Origin: Streptosporangiaceae bacterium
GTDB lineage: Bacteria; Actinomycetota; Actinomycetes; Streptosporangiales; Streptosporangiaceae
Assembly: GCA_025964715.1 (NCBI GenBank)
Contig: JAOPYH010000372.1
Span: 1 to 39,945 of the forward strand
Length of the DNA stretch: 39,945 nucleotides
Direction of reading: 5' to 3'
Each line of letters starts with the position of its first letter. Within the stretch, counting starts at the first letter, position 1. Both the position numbers and the translations under genes were made by a program. The notes below the pieces were generated by a model. That model was given only the letters and a program-made list of their open reading frames with translations. It was not told the origin of the DNA and made no database searches. Positions 25,330 through 33,473 of the stretch are shown piece after piece.

Positions 25330-26736
25330 TCAAGGCTTCTTCTCCACAATCTGATGCGCCATTTCCGCGGCCGCCTGGTTGTAGGCGAGCGCGCCGCTGG
25401 ATCCCGGGTCGTAGGTCATCACAGACTGGCCATAGCTCGGCGCCTCCGAAACCCGGACGCTGCGGGGGATCACCGTGTTGAGCACCACGCTGCCGAAGTG
25501 CTCGCGCACGTCCTCTGCCACCTGGGCGGCGAGCCGGGTCCGGGCGTCGTACATCGTCAGCAGGATCGTGGACACGTTCAGGTGCGGGTTCAGGTGGGCC
25601 TTCACCAGATCGACCGTGCGCAGCAGCTGTCCCAGGCCCTCGAGCGCGTAGTACTCGCACTGGATCGGGATCAGCAGCTCGTCCGCGCCCACCAGGGCGT
25701 TGACGGTCAGCAGGCCGAGTGAGGGTGGGCAGTCGATCAGGACGTAGTCGAATCGGCTCGTGTCATAGGCGTCCAGCGCCCGCCGCAGCCTGGACTCACG
25801 GGCCACCTTGGACACCAGCTCGATCTCGGCACCGGCGAGGTTCAGCGTGGCCGGGGCGCAGTAGAGGTTCGGCAGCTCCGGCGCCGCGACCACGATCTCG
25901 CTCAGTGGGGCGTCCTCGATGAGGACCTCATAGACCGATGGCACCTCGGCGTGGTGCTCCACCGCGAAGGCGGTGGACGCGTTGCCCTGGGGGTCCAGGT
26001 CGATCACGAGCACCTGGGCCCCGTGCATCGCGAGTGACGCCGCCAGGTTCACGGAGCTGGTGGTCTTTCCCACGCCGCCCTTCTGGTTGGCGATCGTGAT
26101 GACCCGGCAGTGCGCCGGGCGCGGCCACTCGCCGTCTCCGCGCTTGGACATCGCCTTGAGCGCGGCGGCCGCGATGCTGGTGGGTGCCCCGGGCATCGAT
26201 GTTTCCCGTGAAACAGTGGCGTTCTTGAGCGCCTCGCGCACGAGCTCCGACTCTCCCTGGTTGGGTCCCCGGCGTGAGGAGGGCGTCCGAGCGCCGCGGG
26301 CGTTCGTCGGCACATATCCGGTCTCGGCGGTGCCGGATGAAGTGTTCCCCCACGACGCGTGCCCGGAGGGCAACCCGTCGCCGGGCGGCGGGCCGGCCGG
26401 CGACGGGTCGGCTGTCGTCCGCCCGGTCTTGTCCGGCTTCACCGCGGTGTCGGCACGGCTCGCCGCCCTGCGCGGCTCGTCCACCGGTCCTGCGTCACCG
26501 GAGGTGGCGGCGGCCGGCGTCGGCGCCGGCGTCGGGGCCGGGGGCCGTGCGTCTCCGAGGGGCAGGCCCGGTGTGCCCTCAGGCGTCGATGTCACCTCGG
26601 CGACGGGCCGCGGGACCGCCGGGTCGCCAGGCTCTGGGTCGTCCGTAGGACCCACCGGCCAGCCGAGACCGGCCACATCCTCGTTCGCGGGGTCGCCGGC
26701 GCGGTCGGGCCAGCCCAATCCAGGTGCCGTGTTCAT
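25330..26736 (-). CDS. parA: Chromosome-partitioning ATPase ParA with long N-terminal extension
   Basis: A 468-aa ParA/Soj. The ATPase core begins near residue 211: deviant Walker A KGGVGKTT (219-226), DLDPQGNAS (Walker A') and YVLIDCPPSLG (Walker B). The first 200 residues are Pro/Ala/Gly/Thr-rich and probably disordered, longer than in most homologues, with GLGWP at 6-10 and again at 23-27. The ATG at 26736 overlaps the rsmG TGA as ATGA, which supports the long start. Residues 174-179 (TVSRET) are encoded by an internal parS-like site. It drives origin segregation with ParB. Confidence 0.94.
   Translation of the reverse strand: MNTAPGLGWPDRAGDPANEDVAGLGWPVGPTDDPEPGDPAVPRPVAEVTSTPEGTPGLPLGDARPPAPTPAPTPAAATSGDAGPVDEPRRAASRADTAVKPDKTGRTTADPSPAGPPPGDGLPSGHASWGNTSSGTAETGYVPTNARGARTPSSRRGPNQGESELVREALKNATVSRETSMPGAPTSIAAAALKAMSKRGDGEWPRPAHCRVITIANQKGGVGKTTSSVNLAASLAMHGAQVLVIDLDPQGNASTAFAVEHHAEVPSVYEVLIEDAPLSEIVVAAPELPNLYCAPATLNLAGAEIELVSKVARESRLRRALDAYDTSRFDYVLIDCPPSLGLLTVNALVGADELLIPIQCEYYALEGLGQLLRTVDLVKAHLNPHLNVSTILLTMYDARTRLAAQVAEDVREHFGSVVLNTVIPRSVRVSEAPSYGQSVMTYDPGSSGALAYNQAAAEMAHQIVEKKP
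26201..26214. other. parS: parS-like site inside parA (GTTTCCCGTGAAAC)
   Basis: GTTTCCCGTGAAAC differs at one position from the perfect palindrome. It lies in the parA coding sequence where it encodes VSRET, the same peptide signature by which parS is embedded in parA or nearby genes of many bacteria. Expected to bind ParB. Confidence 0.85.
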
Positions 26737-27419
26737 TTCAAACCTTTCCGCCGGTTGGACCGCTGGGACGCGGCGGCCCGTCGGGGGGCCTGTTCGGCGA
26801 CCACACGCACGATCGTTGTCGGAGGATCGACCATACCGTGGCCGACCTGAACCAGCTCTGCCGTACGGACTCCGAAACGCTCCAGAACGGGTCCGGCTTC
26901 CTTTAGTTCCGTCCCCGCACGTTCACCCTTGAGCGCGAGCAGTTCTCCGCCGGGACGCAGCAGCGGCAGAGCCCATCTGGCGAGCCGCTCGAGCGGGGCG
27001 ACCGCCCGGGCGGTGACCACATCGACCTCGTAGTCCTTGGCCACCTCTTCCGCTCGCCCACGGCGGACGTCGACGTTGTCCAGGCCGAGCATGGTGACGC
27101 ACTCGTCCAGGAACGTCGTCCGTCGCAGGAGGGGCTCGAGCAGAGTGATCGACAGATCCGGCCGTACTATCGCCAGCACCAGGCCGGGCAGTCCCGCACC
27201 CGAACCGATGTCGACGACGTTCGCCCGATCTGGGATCACCTCGGCCGCGACCGCGCAGTTGATCAGATGCCGGTCCCACAGCCGATCGACTTCCCGGGGA
27301 CCGATGAGTCCGCGCTCTACGCCGGCCTGGGCCAGAAACTCCGCATATCGCTCAGCAGCGGGCAACGCGTCACCAAAAACCGCGTGTGCCTCCGGCGGAG
27401 CCGGTAGTGAAACTCCCAC
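26733..27419 (-). CDS. rsmG: 16S rRNA (guanine-N7)-methyltransferase RsmG (GidB)
   Basis: A 228-aa SAM-dependent methyltransferase that modifies G527 (E. coli numbering) of 16S rRNA; its loss gives low-level streptomycin resistance. WDRHLINCAVAAE precedes the SAM motif VVDIGSGAGLPGLVLAI. LLEPLLRRTTFLDE and VTARAVAPLERLARWALPLL are typical. GTG 27419 lacks a clear Shine-Dalgarno. In most actinobacteria it directly follows jag; here a reversed DUF6458 gene and a terminator intervene, so rsmG-parA-parB must have its own promoter in 27420-27589. It overlaps parA by ATGA. Confidence 0.95.
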   Translation of the reverse strand: MGVSLPAPPEAHAVFGDALPAAERYAEFLAQAGVERGLIGPREVDRLWDRHLINCAVAAEVIPDRANVVDIGSGAGLPGLVLAIVRPDLSITLLEPLLRRTTFLDECVTMLGLDNVDVRRGRAEEVAKDYEVDVVTARAVAPLERLARWALPLLRPGGELLALKGERAGTELKEAGPVLERFGVRTAELVQVGHGMVDPPTTIVRVVAEQAPRRAAASQRSNRRKGLK

Positions 27420-27473
27420 TGAAGGAATGGTCCCATAGACCGGGTCGGCCGCGCACCGGGCAATGCCCTGAGC

Positions 27474-27497
27474 GCATGTTTTCCGTTAACCGGGTAA
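27474..27497 (+). promoter_or_regulatory. SigB-like promoter candidate for the DUF6458 gene
   Basis: GCAT at 27474-27477, 14 bases, then GGGTAA at 27492-27497. This fits the actinobacterial stress sigma-B family pattern GNNT-N14-16-GGGTA(C/T/A). It would give a leader of about 85 bases before ATG 27590. A pattern this loose can occur by chance. Confidence 0.4.
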
Positions 27498-27589
27498 AGA
27501 TTCATGCGGGCGCGATATCCCCCCGCGAGGGCGAGACCGCGGCCCGCCCCACGACAGTACGTCCTGCCCTGGAAGGAGGGACCTGCAAA

Positions 27590-28042
27590 ATGGGTCTCGG
27601 AGTAAGTCTCGCCTTCATCTCGATCGGCGCGATCCTGGCATTCGCCACCCGGTTCACGCTGACCGGCATCGACATCCGGATGATCGGATGGATTCTGCTG
27701 CTGGTCGGCTTGATCAACATGGCCTTCACGCTGATGTACACACGTCCGCGCCGCCGCGCGCGACTCGCCCAGGTGGCCGAGGTCGCCGAGGATCCCGTCT
27801 ACGTGGTGAACAGCGACGAGCCGGTCGTACAGGTTCATTCCGACGAGGCCGCGCACGTCCATGCCGAGGACGCGACCCCGCACATTCATCCTGGGGGGAC
27901 GACCCCGCACGTCCACACCGAAGAGCCGGTCGAACAGGTCCAGCCGCACGGCCGGCCGGCGCAGCCCGTACCTCCGCGGGAACAGTCCGAGCCGACGGCG
28001 CGGCACATTCCGCACGCGACCCGGCGCGACCTCAGCTCCTAA
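27590..28042 (+). CDS. DUF6458-type small membrane protein with His-rich tail
   Basis: A 150-aa protein whose start is fixed by GGAAGGAGGG about ten bases before ATG 27590. The N-terminus (MGLGVSLAFISIGAILAFAT, then GIDIRMIGWILLLVGLINMA) is the two-span DUF6458 pattern with spans at about 4-20 and 31-50, followed by TRPRRRAR. Residues 60-150 are an added hydrophilic tail rich in Glu, Pro, Val and His, with repeated H-V-H and H-I-H elements (AAHVHAED, TPHIHPGG, TPHVHTEE), suggesting metal or pH sensitivity. It is the only plus-strand gene inside the otherwise minus-strand rpmH-to-parB cluster. Function is unknown. Confidence 0.82.
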   Translation: MGLGVSLAFISIGAILAFATRFTLTGIDIRMIGWILLLVGLINMAFTLMYTRPRRRARLAQVAEVAEDPVYVVNSDEPVVQVHSDEAAHVHAEDATPHIHPGGTTPHVHTEEPVEQVQPHGRPAQPVPPREQSEPTARHIPHATRRDLSS

Positions 28043-28048
28043 AGCAAA

Positions 28049-28083
28049 ACGGCTGCGGCCCCGCATTGCGGGGCCGCAGCCGT
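28049..28083. terminator. Bidirectional terminator between DUF6458 gene and jag
   Basis: A perfect 16-bp stem (ACGGCTGCGGCCCCGC with its complement) around a three-base ATT loop. Read on the minus strand it is followed by TTTTGCTTT, a real T-tract, so it should end the rpmH-rnpA-yidD-yidC-jag transcript; on the plus strand it ends the DUF6458 gene. Confidence 0.9.
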
Positions 28084-28102
28084 CAGGAGGAAAAGCAAGG
28101 GG

Positions 28103-28585
28103 TCAGGAAGGGAAGACCACCACGTACCGGTCCGGCTCCTCGCCCTCGGACTCACTGCGCAGGCCGGCGGCGGCGATCGCGTCATGCACGATCTTGCGCT
28201 CGAACGGGGTCATCGGTGCCAGCGGCTTGGGCTCGCCGGTGCGGCTGACCTCGGCCGCCACGTCCTCACCCAGCTCGGTCAGCTCGACCCGGCGATGCTC
28301 CCGATAGCCGCCGACGTCGAGCATCAGCCGCGTGCGGCTGCCGGTCCTGCGGTGCACCGCGAGCCGGGTCAGCTCCTGCAGGGCCTCGAGGACCTCACCG
28401 CGCTTGCCCACCAGCTCGTCCAGGGACGCGCCGACGACCGCGACCATCGCACGCTCACCCTCGACGTCCATATCGATGTCGCCGTCGAAATCACCGATGT
28501 CGAGCAGGCCCTCGATGTAATCGGCGGCGATCTCGCCTTCCTGCTCGAGATCCTGCACTTCGACCTCGGTATCGGCTTGGCTCAC
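28103..28585 (-). CDS. jag: RNA-binding protein Jag/KhpB (KH and R3H domains)
   Basis: A 160-aa protein. The KH-like domain is at about residues 45-95 with the loop GKRG (60-63) in GASLDELVGKRGEVLEALQ. The R3H domain is at about 100-158 with PMTPFERKIVHDAIAAAGL. The N-terminal 40 residues are acidic. GTG 28585 is preferred because GAGGAGG lies six bases upstream; the frame stays open to 28633 with no ribosome site. It follows yidC by 28 bases. Family members bind small RNAs with KhpA and affect cell division and envelope; the co-location with yidC is conserved. Confidence 0.93.
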   Translation of the reverse strand: MSQADTEVEVQDLEQEGEIAADYIEGLLDIGDFDGDIDMDVEGERAMVAVVGASLDELVGKRGEVLEALQELTRLAVHRRTGSRTRLMLDVGGYREHRRVELTELGEDVAAEVSRTGEPKPLAPMTPFERKIVHDAIAAAGLRSESEGEEPDRYVVVFPS

Positions 28586-28613
28586 GCGTCCTCCTCGCCT
28601 AGCTGGTTGAAAT

Positions 28614-29585
28614 CTAGCGCTTGGGGGATCCACTGCGCTTGCTGCGCGGCTTCTTCACCGGCTGCTGGCGGATCACCTTGGCCTTGGCCTCCGGCTCGGG
28701 AACCCCTGCGGGCTCCGGCTCCTTCTTCAGCTTTGCCATGAGCCCACCGGCCGGCACTGCAGCGGTCTTGGCCGCTTTGGCACCGGTGCCGGGCTTCGCG
28801 GCGGCCGCGGCCTGGCCGTTGCCGGCTTGCGCGACCGGGTAGCGCTTGTGGATGTAGTGCGTCTGCGCCAGCGTCCAGGAGTTGGAGGTCACCCAGTACA
28901 TCAACACGCCGAGGGGGAACCCGAGACCGAACAGACCGAAGATGGGGGCCATGTAGACCATCATCTTCTGGGCCGAGGCCATGGGGTTGGCGTCGTCGAC
29001 CGCCGGCTGGCGGTTCATGCTGGCCTTCACGCTGAAGTACGTCGTCGTCGAGCTGATCAGCACGGCGACACCGCACACGATGATGCCGCCGACCCTTCCA
29101 GCATGCCAGGCGTCGAGGAACTTGGTCGAGATCGAGGCGCCGAAGATCGGGGCGTGCTGGGCACTGTGGACGAGCGCCGCGGAGATGCCGTGGCTGCCGT
29201 TGCCCTCCTTGGCCGTCGCGATGCCGTTCAGCACCCGGAAGAGGCCGATGAAGATCGGCATCTGTACGACCAGCGGCAGGCAGCCGGACAGCGGGTTGGC
29301 CCCCGCCTCCTGGTAGAGCTTCATCACCTCCTGGTTCATCCGCTGCTTGTCGTTCTTGTACTTCTTGCGCAGCGCCTGAACCTGGGGGTTGAGATCCTGC
29401 ATCTTGCGCGAGGCGTGGATCTGCTTCACGAAGAGCGGGAAGATCAGCAGTCGCATCAGGATCGTGAGGAGGAGGATGGATCCACCCCACGCCCAGCCAC
29501 TGTCGGGGTCGAAGACAAAGCTGAGGCCGGTGTGAATCTGGACGATCACCCAGGCCACGGCCCGGTACAGCGGATCAAGAGTCAC
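28614..29585 (-). CDS. yidC: Membrane protein insertase YidC
   Basis: A 323-aa Oxa1/YidC insertase of the short Gram-positive type without the large periplasmic domain. [19 protein letters not shown] carries the conserved positively charged groove residue (Arg45). The cytoplasmic hairpin [20 protein letters not shown], then the spans [12 protein letters not shown] and [16 protein letters not shown], follow in order. The C-terminal 80 residues are Lys/Ala/Pro-rich and basic, likely to contact the ribosome. GTG 29585 has AGGAG upstream and overlaps the yidD end by 11 bases. Confidence 0.95.
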   Translation of the reverse strand: MTLDPLYRAVAWVIVQIHTGLSFVFDPDSGWAWGGSILLLTILMRLLIFPLFVKQIHASRKMQDLNPQVQALRKKYKNDKQRMNQEVMKLYQEAGANPLSGCLPLVVQMPIFIGLFRVLNGIATAKEGNGSHGISAALVHSAQHAPIFGASISTKFLDAWHAGRVGGIIVCGVAVLISSTTTYFSVKASMNRQPAVDDANPMASAQKMMVYMAPIFGLFGLGFPLGVLMYWVTSNSWTLAQTHYIHKRYPVAQAGNGQAAAAAKPGTGAKAAKTAAVPAGGLMAKLKKEPEPAGVPEPEAKAKVIRQQPVKKPRSKRSGSPKR

Positions 29586-29901
29586 CGGTCAGCTCCTTGT
29601 GCTCGGTGAGAGGGTGCCGCTCTCCACGCGGCTGAGGATCTTCGTACGGTGCCATAGCGCCTTTCGGCGATGGCACCGGGTCGTACCCACCAGGATTGAA
29701 CGGATGGCAGCGGCCGATCCGCCGCACCGTGAGCCAGGTGCCTCGTGCGGCGCCGTGCACCCTGAGAGCCTCCAGGGAATAGCCACTGCACGTGGGATAG
29801 AACCGGCACTGCTGCCCGAGCAACGGGCTCAGAAAGCGCCGGTAGAACTTGACGAACAGCATGAGAGCCCGCGCCGCAGGCGAGGGCTTCCTCGCTGTCA
29901 T
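29575..29901 (-). CDS. yidD: Membrane protein insertion efficiency factor YidD
   Basis: A 108-aa protein with the YidD signature [39 protein letters not shown] and [14 protein letters not shown], with the conserved Cys residues of this family. It helps YidC-dependent insertion. The C-terminal 25 residues are polar. Its ATG overlaps the rnpA TGA as ATGA. Confidence 0.95.
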   Translation of the reverse strand: MTARKPSPAARALMLFVKFYRRFLSPLLGQQCRFYPTCSGYSLEALRVHGAARGTWLTVRRIGRCHPFNPGGYDPVPSPKGAMAPYEDPQPRGERHPLTEHKELTGDS

Positions 29902-30287
29902 GTCCGCCCCTTGTCAGTCCGGACCCCGCTGTCCCGGCCGGGGGGCTGCCCGCGCAGCAAGCGCTGGAGTGCCGAATCAAGATCCGCGGCCAGGACGTCA
30001 TAGCGTGCGGTCGCCGCCTTGGGGTTGGCCCGCACCACAAGCAGGCTACCTCGGGGGAGCCGGCCGACGTGGTCGGCGACCAGGTGGCGCAGGCGCCTGC
30101 GCACCTTGTTGCGCACCACCGCGTTACCGACGACACGACCGACGACGAAACCGGCGAGCGGCTCGGCATCGATCTCATCTCGGCGTAGTAGGTGGGCGAC
30201 CAGGTTGGGCCGTCCGGCACGGCGGCCACGCCGGACGGCCAACGTGAACTCGGTCCGGTGCCGCATCCGGTGGCCGGACGGCAGCAT
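29898..30287 (-). CDS. rnpA: Ribonuclease P protein component
   Basis: A 129-aa basic protein that assists the RNase P RNA in maturing tRNA 5' ends. [21 protein letters not shown] is the standard N-terminus; [20 protein letters not shown] contains the RNR motif. ATG 30287 has GGAG seven bases upstream and is chosen over the far longer open frame (to 30482), which is antisense-like filler. It follows rpmH by 133 bases with no feature seen in that gap. Confidence 0.94.
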   Translation of the reverse strand: MLPSGHRMRHRTEFTLAVRRGRRAGRPNLVAHLLRRDEIDAEPLAGFVVGRVVGNAVVRNKVRRRLRHLVADHVGRLPRGSLLVVRANPKAATARYDVLAADLDSALQRLLRGQPPGRDSGVRTDKGRT

Positions 30288-30420
30288 TCCTAAGCTCCAT
30301 GCCGCAGTCCGTGCGGCCTCCCGCGGACGCGGCAAAGCGGTGCCTGTCCATGGCTCGCTCGGTCGCTCAGCGCCCGTGCGCTCCGTGGTCCAGACACCGC
30401 TGACCCGCTCAGAAGGGTTT

Positions 30421-30558
30421 TCAGACCGCGATGCTGTCGCGGCCCTTGCGGCGCCGCGACCCGAGGATGGCACGGCCCGCACGGGTGCGCATGCGCAGCC
30501 GGAAGCCGTGCTTCTTGTGGCGGCGACGGTTGTTCGGCTGAAATGTACGCTTGCTCAC
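30421..30558 (-). CDS. rpmH: 50S ribosomal protein L34
   Basis: A 45-aa protein, starting at GTG 30558 with TGGAG upstream: [20 protein letters not shown], then [20 protein letters not shown]. This is the nearly invariant L34 sequence. It heads the minus-strand cluster leaving oriC. Confidence 0.98.
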   Translation of the reverse strand: MSKRTFQPNNRRRHKKHGFRLRMRTRAGRAILGSRRRKGRDSIAV

Positions 30559-30691
30559 TCGAGGCTCCAGTGCTGCGGTCAGGGTCTTCGTATGGGATGA
30601 GGGCGCATCGCGGGGCTGTTGTGAGTGTCCCCCGCAGCGAGGGTCCATGCTCAGGGCATGCGGCGCCACATCGATGCGACTCGACCGTAGA

Positions 30692-30721
30692 ACGTTACGG
30701 GTTACACGGCCGTTAGGTCAA
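30692..30721 (-). promoter_or_regulatory. rpmH promoter candidate (TTGACC-N18-TAACGT)
   Basis: On the minus strand TTGACC (30721-30716), 18 bases, TAACGT (30697-30692). This is a good housekeeping-type promoter reading toward rpmH, giving a leader of about 125 bases. Confidence 0.65.
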
Positions 30722-30920
30722 ACGGAGACGCCGGGGCCACCCGATCCCTAGCCTTGGCGTCCTGCGAGGGGGGCGTCTTGCACCGGTTGCGGCGGAGGGA
30801 CTACCGTCGCCCGGACGGAGATGCCGGGGGATCCGGCCGATCGGACCCTTCCCCCGGTCCAGGTCCGTCCGTCCGGCGGGTGCGGAGTATCGCACGGCCA
30901 CCTCGTCATCGTGCACAGCG

Positions 30921-30929
30921 TGTGGACAA
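30921..30929. promoter_or_regulatory. DnaA box upstream of dnaA (TGTGGACAA)
   Basis: TGTGGACAA is the complement of the actinobacterial consensus TTGTCCACA. It is followed four bases later by the weaker TGTGGATGA. Lying about 90 bases before dnaA, it is well placed for DnaA autorepression, as known in Streptomyces. Confidence 0.75.
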
Positions 30930-31017
30930 CTCTGTGGATGACGCGCGAGCGAGGTGGATGACGCGTGAGAGAGTAGGGCACTCCGCATGCCGGGGGCATC
31001 ACGAGGGGAGCTTGCGT

Positions 31018-32967
31018 ATGGACGGTCAGGACCTCGCTACGGCGTGGGCGCGCACGCTCGAGGCGCTCTCGGCCGGCGAGCTGCCGCCCAACTACCGCGC
31101 CTGGCTCCCCCTGACCCGCCCCCTGGCCCTTGTGGAGGACACGGCCCTGCTGGCCGCCCCGAACGAGTTCGCCAAGGAGGCCTTCGAGGTCCGCATGCGC
31201 GCCCTCATCACCCGGGAGCTCTCCAGGGAGCTCGGCCGGGAGATCAGGATCGCGGTCACCGTGCAGCCCGACCCCTCCCGGTCGGCGCCCGCGGCGGACC
31301 CGTCCGGCTACGGCAATCAGTCCTCGGGCGGGTTTATCCACAACCCCGTCCCCAATTCGCAGCCGCCTGGTGGATATCCCTTTCCGGACCGCGGCCAGGA
31401 CACCCCGTACCCAGGCTCCTACCAGCCGGAGCACCCGCGCGAGACGACGCACACGCCGGCCTACGGCACCGGCAACCACACCGGTGGATATCCCGGCTCA
31501 CCTGTGGAAGGCCCGTCGCAGGGCGGGAACCACGCCCGCTCTCACATCACCGGCCACACGCTCGGCGGGTCTATGGGCGGACCCATGGGCAACGGCGGCG
31601 CCCCGCGCCAGTCCGACGACAGCCCTTATCGGCCCGATCGCGACCCCTTCGCCCCGACGCCCACCTCGGTGCCGCCACCGGGGCCCGCTCGCGACAACGG
31701 GTTCGACCAGGGCTATGACGGCGGTTACGACAACGGCGGCGGTTACGACAACGAGGCCGAGCCCCAGGGCCCCTGGCAGCAGTCCCGTCGCCCCGCCGCT
31801 CCCGAGCGGGGGCCCGGGCGCCGCGGCGGCCACAACGGCGGCCACACGTCCGGTCCCCCGCAAGGACGGGGTCCGGTCGACCGCTCCTCCGGGCCGGGTG
31901 GTGGGTCCGGTCCGGCGGTCCGCCCGGAGCAGGCCAGGCTCAATCCCAAGTACACGTTCGAGACGTTCGTCATCGGATCGTCGAACCGGTTCGCCCACGC
32001 CGCCACGGTGGCGGTCGCCGAGGCGCCGGCCAAGGCCTACAACCCGCTGTTCGTGTACGGGGAGTCCGGGCTGGGGAAAACGCACCTGCTGCACGCGGTC
32101 GGGCACTACGCACAGAGCCTCTTCAATGGGGCACGGGTGCGGTATGTGAGCTCAGAGGAGTTCACCAACGACTTCATCAACTCGATCCGCGACGGCAAGG
32201 CGGACGGCTTCCGGCGTCGTTACCGGGATGTGGACATCCTGCTGATCGACGACATCCAGTTCCTGGAGAACAAGGAGCAGACGCAGGAGGAGTTCTTCCA
32301 CACCTTCAACACCCTGCACAACGCGAACAAGCAGATCGTGATCTCCAGTGATCGTCCACCTAAACAACTGGTGACACTCGAGGACCGGCTGCGCAACCGG
32401 TTCGAGTGGGGCCTGATCACGGACGTCCAGCCGCCCGAGCTGGAGACCCGCATCGCGATCCTCAGTAAGAAGGCCGCGCAGGAGGGGCTCGCCGCCCCCC
32501 GGGACGTCCTCGAGTTCATCGCCTCGAAGATCTCCACCAACATCCGGGAGCTCGAGGGCGCCCTCATCAGGGTCACCGCCTTCGCCAGCCTCAACCGGCA
32601 GTCGGTGGACATGCAGCTCGCCGAGATCGTGCTCAAGGATCTGATCCCCGACGCCACGGGCCCGGAGATCACATCAGCGACGATCATGGCTCAGACGGCG
32701 ACCTACTTCGGGATCGCGATCGACGACCTGTGCGGGCCGTCCCGCTCCCGCGTCCTCGTGACCGCCCGGCAGATCGCGATGTACCTGTGCCGCGAACTCA
32801 CCGCGATGTCCCTCCCCAAGATCGGGCAGCAGTTCGGCGGCCGCGACCACACCACCGTGATGCACGCCGATCGCAAGATCCGGTCCCTCATGGCCGAACG
32901 CCGGTCGATCTATAACCAGGTCACCGAGCTGACCAACCGGATCAAGCAGCAGGCCCGCACCCGCTGA
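31018..32967 (+). CDS. dnaA: Chromosomal replication initiator protein DnaA
   Basis: A 649-aa initiator. Domain I is at residues 1-90. A long, Gly/Pro/Asp-rich, disordered domain II (about 90-305) makes it as large as Streptomyces DnaA. The AAA+ domain III has [20 protein letters not shown], Walker [10 protein letters not shown] (near 348) and Walker [10 protein letters not shown] (near 407). Domain IV has the DNA-binding signature [14 protein letters not shown] (near 607). ATG 31018 has GAGGGGAG eight bases upstream. It binds DnaA boxes in the adjoining oriC and opens DNA. Confidence 0.97.
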   Translation: MDGQDLATAWARTLEALSAGELPPNYRAWLPLTRPLALVEDTALLAAPNEFAKEAFEVRMRALITRELSRELGREIRIAVTVQPDPSRSAPAADPSGYGNQSSGGFIHNPVPNSQPPGGYPFPDRGQDTPYPGSYQPEHPRETTHTPAYGTGNHTGGYPGSPVEGPSQGGNHARSHITGHTLGGSMGGPMGNGGAPRQSDDSPYRPDRDPFAPTPTSVPPPGPARDNGFDQGYDGGYDNGGGYDNEAEPQGPWQQSRRPAAPERGPGRRGGHNGGHTSGPPQGRGPVDRSSGPGGGSGPAVRPEQARLNPKYTFETFVIGSSNRFAHAATVAVAEAPAKAYNPLFVYGESGLGKTHLLHAVGHYAQSLFNGARVRYVSSEEFTNDFINSIRDGKADGFRRRYRDVDILLIDDIQFLENKEQTQEEFFHTFNTLHNANKQIVISSDRPPKQLVTLEDRLRNRFEWGLITDVQPPELETRIAILSKKAAQEGLAAPRDVLEFIASKISTNIRELEGALIRVTAFASLNRQSVDMQLAEIVLKDLIPDATGPEITSATIMAQTATYFGIAIDDLCGPSRSRVLVTARQIAMYLCRELTAMSLPKIGQQFGGRDHTTVMHADRKIRSLMAERRSIYNQVTELTNRIKQQARTR

Positions 32968-33473
32968 CCGCGAGCCGCCGATCTTCCGGCCCTCCGCAGG
33001 ACCCTTCACAGGCTGGGGAAAACTCTGTGGATCGACGTGCACGACCCGGGGGACAACCTGCGGACAACCTGAGGACAATTGGTGGATGAACTGGGGAAGG
33101 CGTGGGGACGAACATGGCCGGGTTCGCCGCGTGTCACCCGCCGCGGCGCGGCACCGGGGGACAACCTGCGGACAACACGTGGAGAACCGGGGGACGGCAT
33201 GCGGACAACTACCGCGGAGAGTTTCGTCGTCCTCAGGCGGCCGCCGCCCGTCCACGTCTCGTGCACACCCGCAGTGGACGGAAATTCGGGCCTTGACCTG
33301 CGGATACGACCTCTGTCCACACTGTCCACGGCCCCTATGACTATTACTGCTCTTTCTCTCTCTACAAGAAAAAAACTAGAACCATATAAGGGCCTGGGGA
33401 TCAAGCGTCCCGAGCTCCTCACCGATCTCTTCCACCACTCCGTGTGTCCAAACCCAGCAGGAGGCGGGTCCCC
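32968..33473. other. oriC: Chromosomal replication origin oriC (dnaA-dnaN intergenic)
   Basis: A 506-bp noncoding gap between dnaA and dnaN packed with DnaA-box-like 9-mers (consensus TGTGGACAA/TTGTCCACA). They are TGTGGATCG at 33026; GGGGGACAA at 33048 and 33156; TGCGGACAA at 33059, 33167 and 33200; TGAGGACAA at 33070; TGGGGACGA at 33103; and, in the other orientation, CTGTCCACA at 33313 and CTGTCCACG at 33322. None in this gap is a perfect match, typical of actinobacterial origins that use many weak boxes cooperatively. Most left-hand boxes share one orientation. An AT-rich tract lies to the right. Confidence 0.93.
33335..33390. other. AT-rich tract in oriC, candidate unwinding element
   Basis: A stretch of about 55 bases, pyrimidine-rich then A-rich (CTATTACTGC, CTTTCTCTCTC, AAGAAAAAAACTAGA, CATATAAG), is the most AT-rich segment of the window and sits between the DnaA boxes and dnaN. 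This is where a duplex-unwinding element is expected; it may also hold dnaN promoter elements (CATATAAG). Confidence 0.65.

Larger units (their letters stand above)
30559..31017. other. rpmH-dnaA intergenic region (459 bp)
   Basis: Contains the rpmH promoter candidate on the minus strand and, toward dnaA, an exact DnaA box with a weaker one beside it. The dnaA frame is open upstream through much of this region, but codon bias is poor there and no ribosome site supports an earlier start. I find no clear plus-strand -35/-10 pair; TAGCCT at 30749-30754 is a possible distant -10. Confidence 0.5.

Noticed and set aside
33175..33186. ACACGTGGAGAA near oriC as a parS site
   Set aside because: Shares only the CACGTG core; the flanks needed for ParB recognition (GTTT/GAAAC) are missing. 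It lies next to a DnaA box and is better read as degenerate box sequence.
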